A stretch of 64,000 nucleotides of DNA from Paenibacillus tengchongensis (GCF_008973665.1 NZ_WACP01000010.1:213315-277314); one strand, 5' to 3'. Positions 16,217 through 25,782 are shown, counted from the stretch's first letter. Notes: generated from the sequence alone by a model not told the origin. A program made the numbers and translations.

Positions 16217-17863
16217 ATGAATACAAAAATGTGGGTTACCGGCACGCTGCTTAGCTTGGGAGTGCTGTCGGGGGTATTACCTGCGAATGCCGGCATGATT
16301 TCGGCTGCGGGGACGGCTGCGGAGACGGGTACAGTGGCAGCTATAGGAGGCACGGCAGCCGCCGGGACGGATTCAGCTTCAAGTGAAGCTTCGGCACCAA
16401 CTCCGGCTGCCGCCGCTGCACAAGCCGTAAAGACTTCTTCCGCTTCAAGCATCACCGCCTTTGGCGCGGGCTGGCTGCTCAAGAACGACGGCAGCTTCTG
16501 GATCTGGGATTATAACCAGTCGGTTCCGACACAGGTACCGGCCCTGACCGGCGCGGTCGCTTCCTATCCCGGGGGCTTTGCGGTTATGAACGACGGCTCC
16601 ATCAAGCACTGGTATAATGATTACTACACTCCTGCTATTACCGTGGAGCCGGTTAGCGGCATAAGCTCCATTGCGGATGTGCAGATCTGGAACAACACAG
16701 TCGTCGCAGATACAGAAGGTGCGGTACATGTAATGGTCAGAACGGATGATCCCTACATTTCCGCCATACCGCCCGAGGACGAAGTGGTGTTCGTGCCACT
16801 TGAGGGCATTGACCATGTCACCGATATCGGCAGGTTTAGCGAAATCCGTTCGGATATGATCGATACCCGCAATACGTTTCTTAAGGATGACGGCACGGTC
16901 TGGGTCGATGACGGTAAGCTGAAGACAATCGCCCCGATTGTCAATCTGCAGAACATCGTGCAGGTCGCCGAGAACTATGCCCTCGACAAGGACGGTGCGG
17001 TCTGGACCTGGCCGGACAGCTATGCCTATGATCTTCCGGCAGGCGGAACCATCGCCACCAAGTTCTCTGCACTGCCTAGCATCAGGAGCATTAAGCATAA
17101 TAAGAATTCTACGCTGGCGATTGACAGCCAGTCGCAGCTGTGGTTCTGGGGCGGCACCGTGACCGGCTATTCCGACGGCTGGGTCTATGAGAATCATCCC
17201 GACCCTGTGCTGATTAAGAGCCTTGAGAACGTCAAGGACGCTTTTGTGGTGGAGCACTCACTTATAGTATGGACCAAGGACAACAAAGTGTATGAGACCA
17301 CCATTGCCCGTGACAGCATGCCGTCCAATCCGGAGTTTACGCTGCTGGCTGCGGATGTGACCGCCATCCTGCCGGATGTCAGACATATGATTATGCAGAA
17401 GGGGGACGGCAGCCTCTGGGGCTGGGGCGTCAACAAGAACGCCGAGCTGGGGTACGGAGACTATGAGTTTATGCACGCTACACCGGTGCCGGTACAGAAG
17501 CCGATCGCCGTCTCGCTGAACGGGGAGAATGTGCCGCTCACGAGCGGGGTTATCACCCGCGGCGGGCAGAACTTCGTACCGCTGCGCTCCTTCTTTGACA
17601 AGCTGGGCGCCGAGATCGGCTTCGACGGCACCACAAAGCTGGCCACCGTCAAGCGCACCGATACAAGCCTGCCGGCGCTGTCGATCAGCGTGAACGCCAA
17701 GACGGGCGAGACCAGGCTGAACGGCCAGGCCGTGAAGCTGGAGAACACGCCGTTCACCGTGAATGGTGTGCTATACCTGCCGCTGCGCTTCATCAGCGAG
17801 AAGCTTGGGGCGACCGTGCAGTGGCTGCCGCAGGAGGAGCGGATCGCGGTCACGATGAAGTAG
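16217..17863 (+). CDS. Secreted RCC1-like protein with C-terminal stalk domain
   Basis: The ATG at 16217 follows AAGTGAGGAG. The 548-aa product has a signal peptide (MNTKMWVTGTLLSLGVLSGV) and an Ala/Thr-rich low-complexity stretch to about residue 75. Repeats of the RCC1/beta-propeller type follow, with phrases such as WLLKNDGSFWIWD, YALDKDGAVWTW and GDGSLWGWGVNKN. The last 120 residues contain two PLR[SF] motifs (FVPLRSFFDKLGAEIGFD and LYLPLRFISEKLGATVQW), diagnostic of the copper amine oxidase N-terminal-like stalk domain. Such proteins are common surface proteins of Paenibacillus; the specific role is unknown. It stands alone, divergent from dgk. Confidence 0.88.
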   Translation: MNTKMWVTGTLLSLGVLSGVLPANAGMISAAGTAAETGTVAAIGGTAAAGTDSASSEASAPTPAAAAAQAVKTSSASSITAFGAGWLLKNDGSFWIWDYNQSVPTQVPALTGAVASYPGGFAVMNDGSIKHWYNDYYTPAITVEPVSGISSIADVQIWNNTVVADTEGAVHVMVRTDDPYISAIPPEDEVVFVPLEGIDHVTDIGRFSEIRSDMIDTRNTFLKDDGTVWVDDGKLKTIAPIVNLQNIVQVAENYALDKDGAVWTWPDSYAYDLPAGGTIATKFSALPSIRSIKHNKNSTLAIDSQSQLWFWGGTVTGYSDGWVYENHPDPVLIKSLENVKDAFVVEHSLIVWTKDNKVYETTIARDSMPSNPEFTLLAADVTAILPDVRHMIMQKGDGSLWGWGVNKNAELGYGDYEFMHATPVPVQKPIAVSLNGENVPLTSGVITRGGQNFVPLRSFFDKLGAEIGFDGTTKLATVKRTDTSLPALSISVNAKTGETRLNGQAVKLENTPFTVNGVLYLPLRFISEKLGATVQWLPQEERIAVTMK

Positions 17864-17995
17864 TCTCGCTGAAATAACCCCATATCTTCACCAGCGGCCC
17901 TGTTCTTCGGCCATTACGAAGGACAAGGTACACTTATCACTTTCCAGACGCGCCCACCCTGGGTACAGCTGGCCCAGGGCCTGCCAGGCACAGCA

Positions 17996-18030
17996 AAGCC
18001 CCGCCATCCCATCAGGGGATAGCGGGGCTT
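17996..18030. terminator. Bidirectional hairpin between convergent genes
   Basis: AAGCCCCGC pairs with GCGGGGCTT, with an inner ATCCC/GGGAT stem and a short loop. It lies between the convergent stalk-domain gene and the carboxynorspermidine decarboxylase gene and can serve both. Confidence 0.75.
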
Positions 18031-18048
18031 CTCTATCAGCTCCGGCTG

Positions 18049-19194
18049 TTAAGACAGCCGGCCGCTGAAGTCATTGTATTCGAACTCGCGGATGACCTTC
18101 AGGCCCTCTTCTTCGTTGTAGGAAGCGATGGCTGGCAGGTTCACGCCGTTGAACATATGATTCTTGACCATGGAGTAATGCGCCATGTCCAGGAAGATCA
18201 GCTTATCGCCGTATTTCAGCGGCTCCGGGAAGGAGTAATCGCCGATGATATCTCCGGCGAGGCAGGTCATGCCGCCGAGCCGGTAGGTGTGGGCGAATTC
18301 GCCGGGCTGGCCGGAGCCGATGATGTTCGGGCGGTAAGGCATCGCCAGTACGTCCGGCATATGGCATTCGGCCGACGTATCGAGGATGGCGATGTCCATG
18401 CCGTTATGCATGGTATCGAGCACCGTCGCTACCAGGTAACCGGTGTTGAGCGCTACCGCTTCGCCCGGCTCCAGGTAAATCTCGACGTTGTACGTTTCCT
18501 TCATATGAATAATGCAGGCAATCAGCTTCTCCAGGTCATAGTCGGCACGGGTAATATGATGGCCGCCGCCGAAGTTGAGCCATTTCATACCATGCAGGTA
18601 CTGGCCGAATTTCTCTTCCACAACCTTCAGCGTACGCTCCAGCGTATCCGAGTTCTGCTCACACATCGTATGGAAGTGCAGACCTTCGATGCCTTCCAGT
18701 TCATCCGGACGGAAGTTCGGCAGTGTCACGCCCATACGCGAGAAGTTGTAGCACGGATCGTACAGCGGCACTTCAATCTCGGAATATTCCGGATTGACGC
18801 GGATGCCGCAGCTGATGGGCTTGCCGGCATTCTGCACCCGGTCCTTGAACCGGTTCCACTGGTCAAACGAGTTAAACACAATATGGTCCGTGTAGCCAAG
18901 CAGCTCGTCGAATTCACGGTCCATGTAGGCCGGCGCATAGACATGCACCTCTTTGCCCATTTCCTCAAAGCCGAGACGCGCTTCGAACAGGGAGCTGGAA
19001 GTTACGCCATGCAGGTATTGTCCGACCAGCGGATACAAGGCGTGCATGGAGAACCCTTTTTGCGCGAGCAGAATCTTCGCCCCGCTCTTCTCCTGAACGT
19101 AGTTCAGCGTCTCCAGGTTCTTCTTCAGCAGCCGTTCGTCCACCAGATAGGCGGGCGAAGGCAGCTTGCTGATGTCGATATCGATGCCGTTCAT
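18049..19194 (-). CDS. nspC: Carboxynorspermidine decarboxylase
   Basis: This 381-aa fold-type III PLP enzyme decarboxylates carboxy(nor)spermidine. The PLP lysine lies in KILLAQKGFSM (about residue 46). The Gly-rich phosphate site is WLNFGGGHHITRADYD, and LEPGEAVALNTGYLVATVLD is the family segment. Its length fits NspC/CANSDC rather than the longer diaminopimelate or arginine decarboxylases. The gene sits 9 bp after the stop of the matching dehydrogenase, the usual pairing. Together they make spermidine or norspermidine without S-adenosylmethionine decarboxylase; which product forms cannot be told from sequence. Confidence 0.88.
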   Translation of the reverse strand: MNGIDIDISKLPSPAYLVDERLLKKNLETLNYVQEKSGAKILLAQKGFSMHALYPLVGQYLHGVTSSSLFEARLGFEEMGKEVHVYAPAYMDREFDELLGYTDHIVFNSFDQWNRFKDRVQNAGKPISCGIRVNPEYSEIEVPLYDPCYNFSRMGVTLPNFRPDELEGIEGLHFHTMCEQNSDTLERTLKVVEEKFGQYLHGMKWLNFGGGHHITRADYDLEKLIACIIHMKETYNVEIYLEPGEAVALNTGYLVATVLDTMHNGMDIAILDTSAECHMPDVLAMPYRPNIIGSGQPGEFAHTYRLGGMTCLAGDIIGDYSFPEPLKYGDKLIFLDMAHYSMVKNHMFNGVNLPAIASYNEEEGLKVIREFEYNDFSGRLS

Positions 19195-19203
19195 GGGCAG
19201 GCC

Positions 19204-20403
19204 CTAGTCGAGCAGCGTTGGCGAGAAATCTTCTTGCCAAGGCAGTCCGTGTTTGTTGAGTGCATCCATGAATGGGTCCGGATCGAATTCTTCGACGTTG
19301 TATACGCCCGGCTTCTTCCAGATGCCTTTGATAATCAGCATAGCGCCGATCATTGCAGGAACGCCTGTGGTATAGGAGATGGCCTGGGAGCCGACTTCTC
19401 TATAGCATTCCTCATGATCGCATACATTGTAGACATAATAAGTCTTAGGCTGGCCGTCCTTCGTGCCCTGAATGATGCAGCCGATGTTCGTCTTGCCTTT
19501 GGTTCTAGGTCCAAGGGAAGCCGGGTCAGGCAGAATCGCCTTCAGGAACTGCAAAGGAATAATCTCCTTGCCTTCGTACATAATCGGCTCGATCGAAGTC
19601 ATGCCGACATTCTCCAGCACCTTCAGGTGAGTCAGGTAGTTCTGCGAGAAGGTCATCCAGAAGCGGATTTTCTTTACGCCTTTAATATTCTTGGCCAGGG
19701 ATTCCAGCTCTTCATGATACAGCAGGTAAATGTCCTTCGGACCGATCTCCGGGAGATCGTAGACCTTCTTCTCGGACAGCGGCGCAGTCTCAACCCATTC
19801 ACCGTTCTCGAAGTAGCGTCCGTTGGCGGTAATTTCGCGGATATTAATCTCAGGATTGAAGTTGGTTGCGAACGGGTAACCATGATCACCGGCGTTGGCG
19901 TCAACAATGTCAATCGTGTGGATTTCGTCAAAATAATGCTTCTGCGCATAAGCGGTGAACACACCGGTCACACCTGGGTCAAACCCGCTGCCGAGCAGCG
20001 CAGTGATTCCGGCCTTCTCGAATCTTTCCTTGTAAGCCCACTGCCAGGAATATTCAAACTTCGCCGTATCCTGCGGTTCGTAGTTGGCGGTATCCACGTA
20101 GTGCACTCCCGTTGCCAGGCAAGCGTCCATAATGGTCAGGTCCTGATATGGGAGAGCGACATTAATCACGACATCCGGCTGGAAGCTCTTGATCAGTTCA
20201 ATTACCTCGTCCGTATTATCCGCATCGAGCTGAGCAGTAGAAATCTTCGTTTGGCCGCCGGCCAATTTATCTTTCAGAGCCTCGCATTTCGCCAAGGTGC
20301 GGCTTGCAATGCAAATCTCTTCAAATACATCCGGGTTCTGGCAGCACTTGTGCACAACAACACTAGCTACACCGCCAGCGCCAATAATTAACGCTTTTCC
20401 CAA
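19204..20403 (-). CDS. Carboxynorspermidine synthase (saccharopine dehydrogenase family)
   Basis: This 399-aa protein has an N-terminal NAD(P)-binding motif (ALIIGAGGVASVVVHKC), then TAQLDADNTDEVIELI and a substrate region with GFDPGVTGVFTAYAQKH. This is the pattern of Lys1-type carboxynorspermidine dehydrogenase, which condenses aspartate semialdehyde with a diamine or triamine and reduces the imine. The start is a TTG at 20403 preceded by GGGGG; no closer ATG aligns with the Rossmann N-terminus. It is upstream of and tightly linked to nspC. Confidence 0.88.
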   Translation of the reverse strand: MGKALIIGAGGVASVVVHKCCQNPDVFEEICIASRTLAKCEALKDKLAGGQTKISTAQLDADNTDEVIELIKSFQPDVVINVALPYQDLTIMDACLATGVHYVDTANYEPQDTAKFEYSWQWAYKERFEKAGITALLGSGFDPGVTGVFTAYAQKHYFDEIHTIDIVDANAGDHGYPFATNFNPEINIREITANGRYFENGEWVETAPLSEKKVYDLPEIGPKDIYLLYHEELESLAKNIKGVKKIRFWMTFSQNYLTHLKVLENVGMTSIEPIMYEGKEIIPLQFLKAILPDPASLGPRTKGKTNIGCIIQGTKDGQPKTYYVYNVCDHEECYREVGSQAISYTTGVPAMIGAMLIIKGIWKKPGVYNVEEFDPDPFMDALNKHGLPWQEDFSPTLLD

Positions 20404-21019
20404 AATTGATAACCCCCTAAGTTAAGAAATCCGTCGTACAGAACGGGGTCCAGGCAAGACATGCCAATTCCGCCCTGCAAAAATCAACAAGGCTGATTAT
20501 ACAGCCTGCTTCGCAATAAATCAATAAAAACCGACAAAAATTGCTGACGAGACTGTAAAATCTGCAATTTTTCCGCTTCATACTCTTGAACCCACGGAAA
20601 TGCACTGGAATGCTCCGTTTTCCTCCGCTTTCTCCGAATAGTTTCCGGCGGCTGAGCAGACGGGCAGCAGAAGATTCCGCATTTTTGGACAACTAGACAA
20701 TTGTAACACAAGCGAAACCGGCTTCCTACTAAATTATTTCACAGAGCACACGGCTGCAAGGCGTTTGCCCGTCTTTCGCCTGAAAGGCTCTGCTACCACC
20801 CTTTACCCGTTCAGGCAGATCTCAATCGTTCTCATGTGATTAGGTTGTCCCGTTTCCCCGGCAATCATCAGCTGGAGCACACGCTTTTTTATACATGATG
20901 GCTTGCCGGTCTATAGCTTTAGTAAGCAGGGAGGGTGCGGCCGATAGATGAGTGTAAAAGTATAGGTATTTTCTTCCTCCAATTTCAGTTGGAAGTCCAA
21001 TTCCAGCAATATAAATCAG
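20404..21019. other. Intergenic region without a supported gene
   Basis: The first 300 bases are the upstream region of the carboxynorspermidine operon. I found no convincing riboswitch fold or gene in the rest. Short frames here lack ribosome binding sites and family features. Confidence 0.4.
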
Positions 21020-21057
21020 AAAAAGCCTCCGGCTGCCAAAAACGGCGCCAAAGGCCC
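21020..21057 (-). terminator. Hairpin after the esterase gene
   Basis: On the minus strand a GCC-rich stem (GGCCTTTGGCGCC with GGCAGCCGGAGGC) is followed by TTTTTC just downstream of the esterase stop. Confidence 0.6.
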
Positions 21058-21068
21058 TCGATCGTTCG

Positions 21069-21815
21069 TTATGATGTCGCCTGTCCGAACAGCCACAGCA
21101 GCGCCCGCGGAAAATGCAGGCTGAAGAACACCGTATCATGCGTGCCTTCCGGATGGGTCTCAAACAGCAGCTTATCGTCTCCAAACCCTTGCTCCAGCAG
21201 CAACGCACGGGCCTTGCGGGTATTGGGGACCATTTCCTTCTGTACATTCGTCTTATAGCAGCCCTCCAGCTCGCCGACATACATGTAGATCCGTCGCTCC
21301 CGCTCCGGCAGGATATGGCTGCCCATATATTCGAGAACTCCCTCGTACCAAAAGGATGCGGACAGCAGCCCTTGCCGTCCGAACACCCCCGGATACAGAT
21401 ACCCGGCGTGCAGGGCAACCAGCCCGCCGAGTGAACCGCCGATGATCGCCGTATGCTCCGCACCGGGGAGTGTATCATAGCGCCGGTCTATCGCGGGCTT
21501 CAGCGTAAGCGCCAGCTCCTGCACATAATCCGCGCCTCTCCCGCCGAAGCCGGGAGCCCCCGGACGCAGCGGGGGAGCCGGCCAAGGCGTGTATTCATGA
21601 TTGCGCTCCTGCGGGCATACGCCGACCATGATCAGCTCCGGCAGCCGCTGTGACAGAAACAGATGCTCCAAGTAATTGAAGGTGTCCTTCATCATATCGC
21701 CGTCATCCTGCAGGTATACTACCGGATACCGCATGCCTGCCTTTCCATAGGAAGGCGGCGTATAAACGGTAATACTCCGTCCCGATATCTCTTCCCGCTT
21801 CATTCTCCCGTTCAT
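21069..21815 (-). CDS. BesA/Fes-type siderophore esterase (alpha/beta hydrolase)
   Basis: The 248-aa product is of the putative esterase family (PF00756). It has a Ser nucleophile elbow (AIIGGSLGGLVALHAGYLYP), an upstream YPVVYLQDDGDMM strand, and a late His in PEGTHDTVFF. The family includes trilactone siderophore esterases such as BesA, which opens ferric bacillibactin inside the cell. The location after two FecCD permeases and a Btr-like regulator supports a siderophore role, as in the feu-ybbA arrangement of Bacillus. The frame is open further upstream, but the ATG at 21815 has an AAAGGTAGAGG site. No signal peptide, so cytoplasmic. Confidence 0.78.
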   Translation of the reverse strand: MNGRMKREEISGRSITVYTPPSYGKAGMRYPVVYLQDDGDMMKDTFNYLEHLFLSQRLPELIMVGVCPQERNHEYTPWPAPPLRPGAPGFGGRGADYVQELALTLKPAIDRRYDTLPGAEHTAIIGGSLGGLVALHAGYLYPGVFGRQGLLSASFWYEGVLEYMGSHILPERERRIYMYVGELEGCYKTNVQKEMVPNTRKARALLLEQGFGDDKLLFETHPEGTHDTVFFSLHFPRALLWLFGQATS

Positions 21816-21862
21816 CGCCTCTACCTTTCTTCCTTCCCTTATGCTCTGACTACTAAGATGCA

Positions 21863-22906
21863 TTATCTGGCCCGCGTGCGCAGCAGCAGCCAGATGAAGT
21901 AAGGCACCCCGATAATGGAGAGCACGATGCCGACAGCCAGCTCGACCGGTGCAAACACCGTTTTGCCGATAAAATCGGCGACGACTACCATCAGCATCCC
22001 GATGACGCCGCATAACGGAACGATGTATTTATAGGCGTTCCCGATCAGCCGCCGCGCAATATGCGGCGCGATCAGCCCGACAAAGCCGATGCTGCCGGAG
22101 ACCGACACGCAGGCGCTGATGAGGCCGACGCAGCAGAGCAGCAGAATCTGCCGCTCCCGGCCCACGTTGACGCCCACTCCTTTGACACTGGTCTCATGCA
22201 ATTGCAGCAGATCCAGCACGGCGGCGCGCCGCCAGACCAGCGGCGTGAGGATCAGGAGCCACGGGAGCGTGGAGAGTATCTGCTGCCAGGTGGCGTTGTA
22301 CACGCTGCCGGACAGCCAGACGGTGGCCATCTCGAAGTTCTGCGGGTCCATCTTCAGTGACACATACAGTGTGACCGCACCGAAGCCGGAGCCAAGGGCG
22401 ATCCCCACCAGAATTAGCTGCTGGGGATGAAATTCACCCTGATGGCGGGCGAACAGGTACAGCAGAACCACGGCGGCCAGGCCGCCCATGAAGCCCAGCA
22501 GCGGCATCGACAGCACCTGGACCCAGCCGGGAGCTTCCATCGACCCGGCTGCGAAGAACATAAAGATCACAACGAACGCTCCGGCGGCGGCATGAATGCC
22601 AAGGATGCCGGGGTCCGCCAGCGTATTGCGGGTGATGCCCTGGAGTACGGCCCCGGCAATGCCGAGGCCGAAGCCCACCAGCGCGCCTAACACGATGCGC
22701 GGCAGCCGGAAATCGAAGATCACCAGATCGTAGTCCTCTACCGGATCGATGCGCAGCAGCGTGCGGACGACATCCTTGGCAGAAATGTCAAAGGTGCCGT
22801 TCGTTAAGCTGATGTACATGCCGCATAGCGTCAGGCCGCAGATCACCAGAAACAGCATCCAGAAACGCGGCGCCTTGGACGGCGGCGACAACGGATGTTT
22901 ATTCAT
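21863..22906 (-). CDS. FecCD-family siderophore permease (FeuC-like)
   Basis: This 347-aa integral membrane protein has about nine to ten hydrophobic helices. FecCD family motifs include DFRLPRIVLGALVGFGLGIAG, LADPGILGIHAAAGAF and the ATPase-contact segment GLIAPHIARRLIG. It imports iron-siderophore as a heterodimer with the preceding permease. Its ATG overlaps the stop of that gene by four bases (ATGA) with GAGGAGG upstream. No ATPase or binding lipoprotein gene accompanies it. Confidence 0.9.
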   Translation of the reverse strand: MNKHPLSPPSKAPRFWMLFLVICGLTLCGMYISLTNGTFDISAKDVVRTLLRIDPVEDYDLVIFDFRLPRIVLGALVGFGLGIAGAVLQGITRNTLADPGILGIHAAAGAFVVIFMFFAAGSMEAPGWVQVLSMPLLGFMGGLAAVVLLYLFARHQGEFHPQQLILVGIALGSGFGAVTLYVSLKMDPQNFEMATVWLSGSVYNATWQQILSTLPWLLILTPLVWRRAAVLDLLQLHETSVKGVGVNVGRERQILLLCCVGLISACVSVSGSIGFVGLIAPHIARRLIGNAYKYIVPLCGVIGMLMVVVADFIGKTVFAPVELAVGIVLSIIGVPYFIWLLLRTRAR

Positions 22907-23910
22907 GCCTTACCGCCTCCTCTCGTCTTGACTAAATAGAGGAAGAACGGCACGCCGAAGATCGCGGTGACGACGCCGACCGGCGTCTCGAACGGATAAT
23001 TGATGAACCGGCTGATCAGGTCGCAGGCCGCAAGGAACAACGCCCCGAAGAAGGCGGCGAACGGAATGATCCTGCGGTAGTCCTGTCCGATCAGAAACCG
23101 CGTGATATGCGGGATGATCAGGCCGACGAACGCAATTTTGCCGGCGATGGCGACGGAGATGCCCGTGAGAATGACCACACTCAGCATGGTTAGCCCCTTC
23201 ACCAGCGGCACCTTCAGCCCGAGACCCGTGGCGGTCTCTTCGCCCAGCGACAGCATCGTCACCGGCCGGGACATCAGCAGGCCCAGCGTGAGTCCGGCGA
23301 CCGCGAACGGAATCGCCAGCTTAATAATCTCAGGGTCCATCGCATGCAGTCTGGCGTTATACCAGTAACTGATATTCTGTGACACCTGGAAATAGGCCGA
23401 CAGCGCCTGGGAGACCCCGCCGAGGAATGTGCCGATAATGGTCCCGAGGATCGCCAGCGTCAAGGGCGAGGTGCCTCCGGGGAGCAGCTTAGCTGTTCCA
23501 AAGACCAGCACAGCTCCCAGCAGGGAGCCAAGCAGCGAGTACCCGATCATCGACATGGACGAGGCTCCGGGCATGAACACCATGCACAGCGTAACGGCGA
23601 ACACCGAACCGTCGCTGATGCCCATAATCGAAGGCGACGCCAGGTAGTTGCGGGTCATCCCCTGCATCAGCGCGCCGGACACGGCGAGGAATGCGCCAAT
23701 CAGGAGTGCTCCCGCCACCCGCGGAATCCGTGAAGTTCTTATGATGATATGGTCGATGTTCTCCGGATCGGGCTGAAAGATGGCATTCCAGACCGTGGAG
23801 TATGTAATATCTTTGGAGCCGTACAGTATGGACAAGACGAATACAACAACGATTAGGGCGATTCCCGCCAGCAGCAGGAGCGCCGTTCTGGCTTGCAGGT
23901 TGACTTTCAT
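22903..23910 (-). CDS. FecCD-family siderophore permease (FeuB-like)
   Basis: This permease of about 335 aa has FecCD motifs (SRIPRVAGALLIGAFLAVSG, LASPSIMGISDGSVFA, GLIIPHITRFLIG) and many hydrophobic helices. It is the first gene of the permease-permease-esterase operon. A GTG six bases upstream (23916) is an alternative start. A Fur-like box lies about 90 bp upstream, so iron repression is likely. Confidence 0.9.
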   Translation of the reverse strand: MKVNLQARTALLLLAGIALIVVVFVLSILYGSKDITYSTVWNAIFQPDPENIDHIIIRTSRIPRVAGALLIGAFLAVSGALMQGMTRNYLASPSIMGISDGSVFAVTLCMVFMPGASSMSMIGYSLLGSLLGAVLVFGTAKLLPGGTSPLTLAILGTIIGTFLGGVSQALSAYFQVSQNISYWYNARLHAMDPEIIKLAIPFAVAGLTLGLLMSRPVTMLSLGEETATGLGLKVPLVKGLTMLSVVILTGISVAIAGKIAFVGLIIPHITRFLIGQDYRRIIPFAAFFGALFLAACDLISRFINYPFETPVGVVTAIFGVPFFLYLVKTRGGGKA

Positions 23911-23997
23911 ATCCACTGCTTCTTTTCCGGTCTGTTCATGATTACTGCAGCTCCCTTTCTATACCGTCAATGATTGGCTGCTAATCGCCGCAATCAG

Positions 23998-24012
23998 TGA
24001 AAATCATTCTCA
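23998..24012 (-). promoter_or_regulatory. Fur-like box upstream of the permease operon
   Basis: TGAAAATCATTCTCA matches the 7-1-7 Fur box TGATAATNATTATCA at 12 of 14 fixed positions. A possible -10 (TATACT on the minus strand, 24019-24024) lies just upstream, so the box would overlap the transcription start. Confidence 0.7.
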
Positions 24013-24066
24013 TTTACGAGTATAGTGAAGGGTAAAGCCCGCTTCCATGGACAAAAGACGGAAGAT

Positions 24067-25710
24067 CTATGGACGATCGGCAGCAAGCAGCTGCAGCGTC
24101 TGCCGCAGCATCCGCAGCTGCGCGTAGGCGGAATGCTCCCGCCACGGGTCTGAGCTGAGGAGATGCACCCGGTGCCGCTGCACCGCAGGAATCTGCATCC
24201 AGGCGGGATCGTTCTCCAGCCGCGCCCACTCCGCCAGCGTGTCGCTCTCTCTGCGGATCAGCATCAGCAGATGATCGGCGGACAAGGCAGCGAGCTCTGC
24301 AGGCGTGACCGGAATATCATAGGTTCCCGAGCCGCTTCGGTATGCCGGTGTTAGCTTCAGCTCCCCGTACAGCAGGCCCGCCATTCCATGGTTGCAGTGC
24401 AAGTAAAGCTGGCGGCCCAGCATCCGCACGACGACCACCGCTTCTCCGGCAAGACGGCTGTGCAGCCGTTCCCGGCCCGCGGCGATCTCACGGTCATAGT
24501 GCTCCAGCCACTGATCGGCCTGCCAGCGCTCGCCGAGCACTTCGGCCAGACGCATAAACTGCCCCCGCCAGTCCCCGCCGGCCTCGCCGCAGTAATACAC
24601 AGGAGCCAATTCCTCCAGGGCCGACCGTTCCTCCGCCTCCAGCTCATCGCCGGCGATCAGCAGATCGGCCGGGACCCGGCGGAGCAGCTCGATGTTGGCC
24701 TCCCACTCCTGATTGTTGCGGTAGGCGCTGATATGCAGCGGTATGTCGTTGCGGTACTTCCGGTAATAATATTCCGTCCATTTGGGATGCAGCGCGGCAG
24801 CATAAGGCATGAGGTTCAGCGGCAGCAGCTGGCCCAGCACCGCCGGCGTATAGGCGACCAGCTTGCGGCTCCGGCGCTTCATATAGACGGCCGGCGCCAC
24901 GCCGATGGTCTTCTTGAACTTGCGGCTGAAATAGAACTCATCGGCAAAGCCCACCCGGTGGGCGATATCCTTGAGCTTGCTGCCCTGCTCCGCCATCAGC
25001 CGCTTGGCTTCCGCAAGCCGCAGCTCGGCAATGTAATCGACTGCGCTTTTGCCGTATTTTTTCTTGAACAGGTCCAGGAAATATTTCGGGCTCAGCCCGG
25101 CAGCCTGCGCCATCTCCCGGGTCGTAATAGGCTCCATATAATGCGCTTCTATATATTCCTTAGCCTGATCCAGCGCGGTTCCGGTATTCCGGGGCTGACG
25201 GCGGCTGTTTACGTGGATGGCATACAGCAGCTCCTGAAAATCAATCTGCGCCCGGAAGCTGATGCGCTGGCTGTCATCACCCGAGAGCTTAAACACCTCG
25301 CCGTAGATTGCCGAAATCTGCTTGGCCGGGAATACGGACAGCAGCGTATCCGGCGGGAACAGTGCCGCATCCTTCACGGGATAATAGCCCCCGCCCTCCT
25401 CTCTTGCGGCGAATACCTCAAAATAAAAAATCGACATATCCAGCCCGCTGGCCGGCGCAGCCGTTCCAATCGTCTGCTCCGGCATGCACAGGTACACAGA
25501 GCCGGGAGACAGCTCATGCTGCCGGTTGTCCACAATCAACCGGACCTCACCGCCCGCCACCAGAATCAGCGCATAACAGAAGTTAAGCTGCTGCGGCAGC
25601 CGTACCCCCTCTTCGCCCTTAAGCACCTGGACCGACAATAACCTGAAGGAGAGCCGTTCCCACTGCTGCAGCCGGCGCTCCGTCTCCATAGCCGTTAGCA
25701 CTTGTTCCAT
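24067..25710 (-). CDS. Btr-like AraC regulator with a siderophore-binding domain
   Basis: The 547-aa protein has three parts: an N-terminal AraC-type cupin (to about 160), a double HTH domain (about 180-285; ITTREMAQAAGLSPKYFLDL and DIAHRVGFADEFYFSRKFKK), and a C-terminal periplasmic-binding-protein-like domain (about 290-545; RRVPADLLIAGD, WEANIELL). This architecture is that of B. subtilis Btr (YbbB), which binds bacillibactin and activates feuABC-ybbA. Here the gene is upstream and in the same direction as the permease/esterase operon, separated by a 156-bp gap with a Fur-like box. Siderophore-dependent activation is inferred. Confidence 0.85.
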   Translation of the reverse strand: MEQVLTAMETERRLQQWERLSFRLLSVQVLKGEEGVRLPQQLNFCYALILVAGGEVRLIVDNRQHELSPGSVYLCMPEQTIGTAAPASGLDMSIFYFEVFAAREEGGGYYPVKDAALFPPDTLLSVFPAKQISAIYGEVFKLSGDDSQRISFRAQIDFQELLYAIHVNSRRQPRNTGTALDQAKEYIEAHYMEPITTREMAQAAGLSPKYFLDLFKKKYGKSAVDYIAELRLAEAKRLMAEQGSKLKDIAHRVGFADEFYFSRKFKKTIGVAPAVYMKRRSRKLVAYTPAVLGQLLPLNLMPYAAALHPKWTEYYYRKYRNDIPLHISAYRNNQEWEANIELLRRVPADLLIAGDELEAEERSALEELAPVYYCGEAGGDWRGQFMRLAEVLGERWQADQWLEHYDREIAAGRERLHSRLAGEAVVVVRMLGRQLYLHCNHGMAGLLYGELKLTPAYRSGSGTYDIPVTPAELAALSADHLLMLIRRESDTLAEWARLENDPAWMQIPAVQRHRVHLLSSDPWREHSAYAQLRMLRQTLQLLAADRP

Positions 25711-25760
25711 TACCTGATAACACCACCATCACTGAACTGACCTCTTTTCATCAGTATAAT

Positions 25761-25775
25761 TGATAACGGTTCTCA
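25761..25775 (-). promoter_or_regulatory. Weaker Fur-like box upstream of the AraC regulator
   Basis: TGATAACGGTTCTCA matches the 7-1-7 Fur pattern at about 11 of 14 positions, 50 bp upstream of the regulator start. It is weaker than the site before the permeases. Confidence 0.5.
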
Positions 25776-25782
25776 ATGACAA

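Noticed and set aside
18157..20391. Long plus-strand open frame opposite nspC and its partner
   Set aside because: Both minus-strand genes match known families over their full lengths; the opposite frame is a GC-rich shadow.
20417..20711. Short minus-strand frames upstream of the carboxynorspermidine operon
   Set aside because: They lack ribosome binding sites and similarity, and lie in the likely promoter and leader region.
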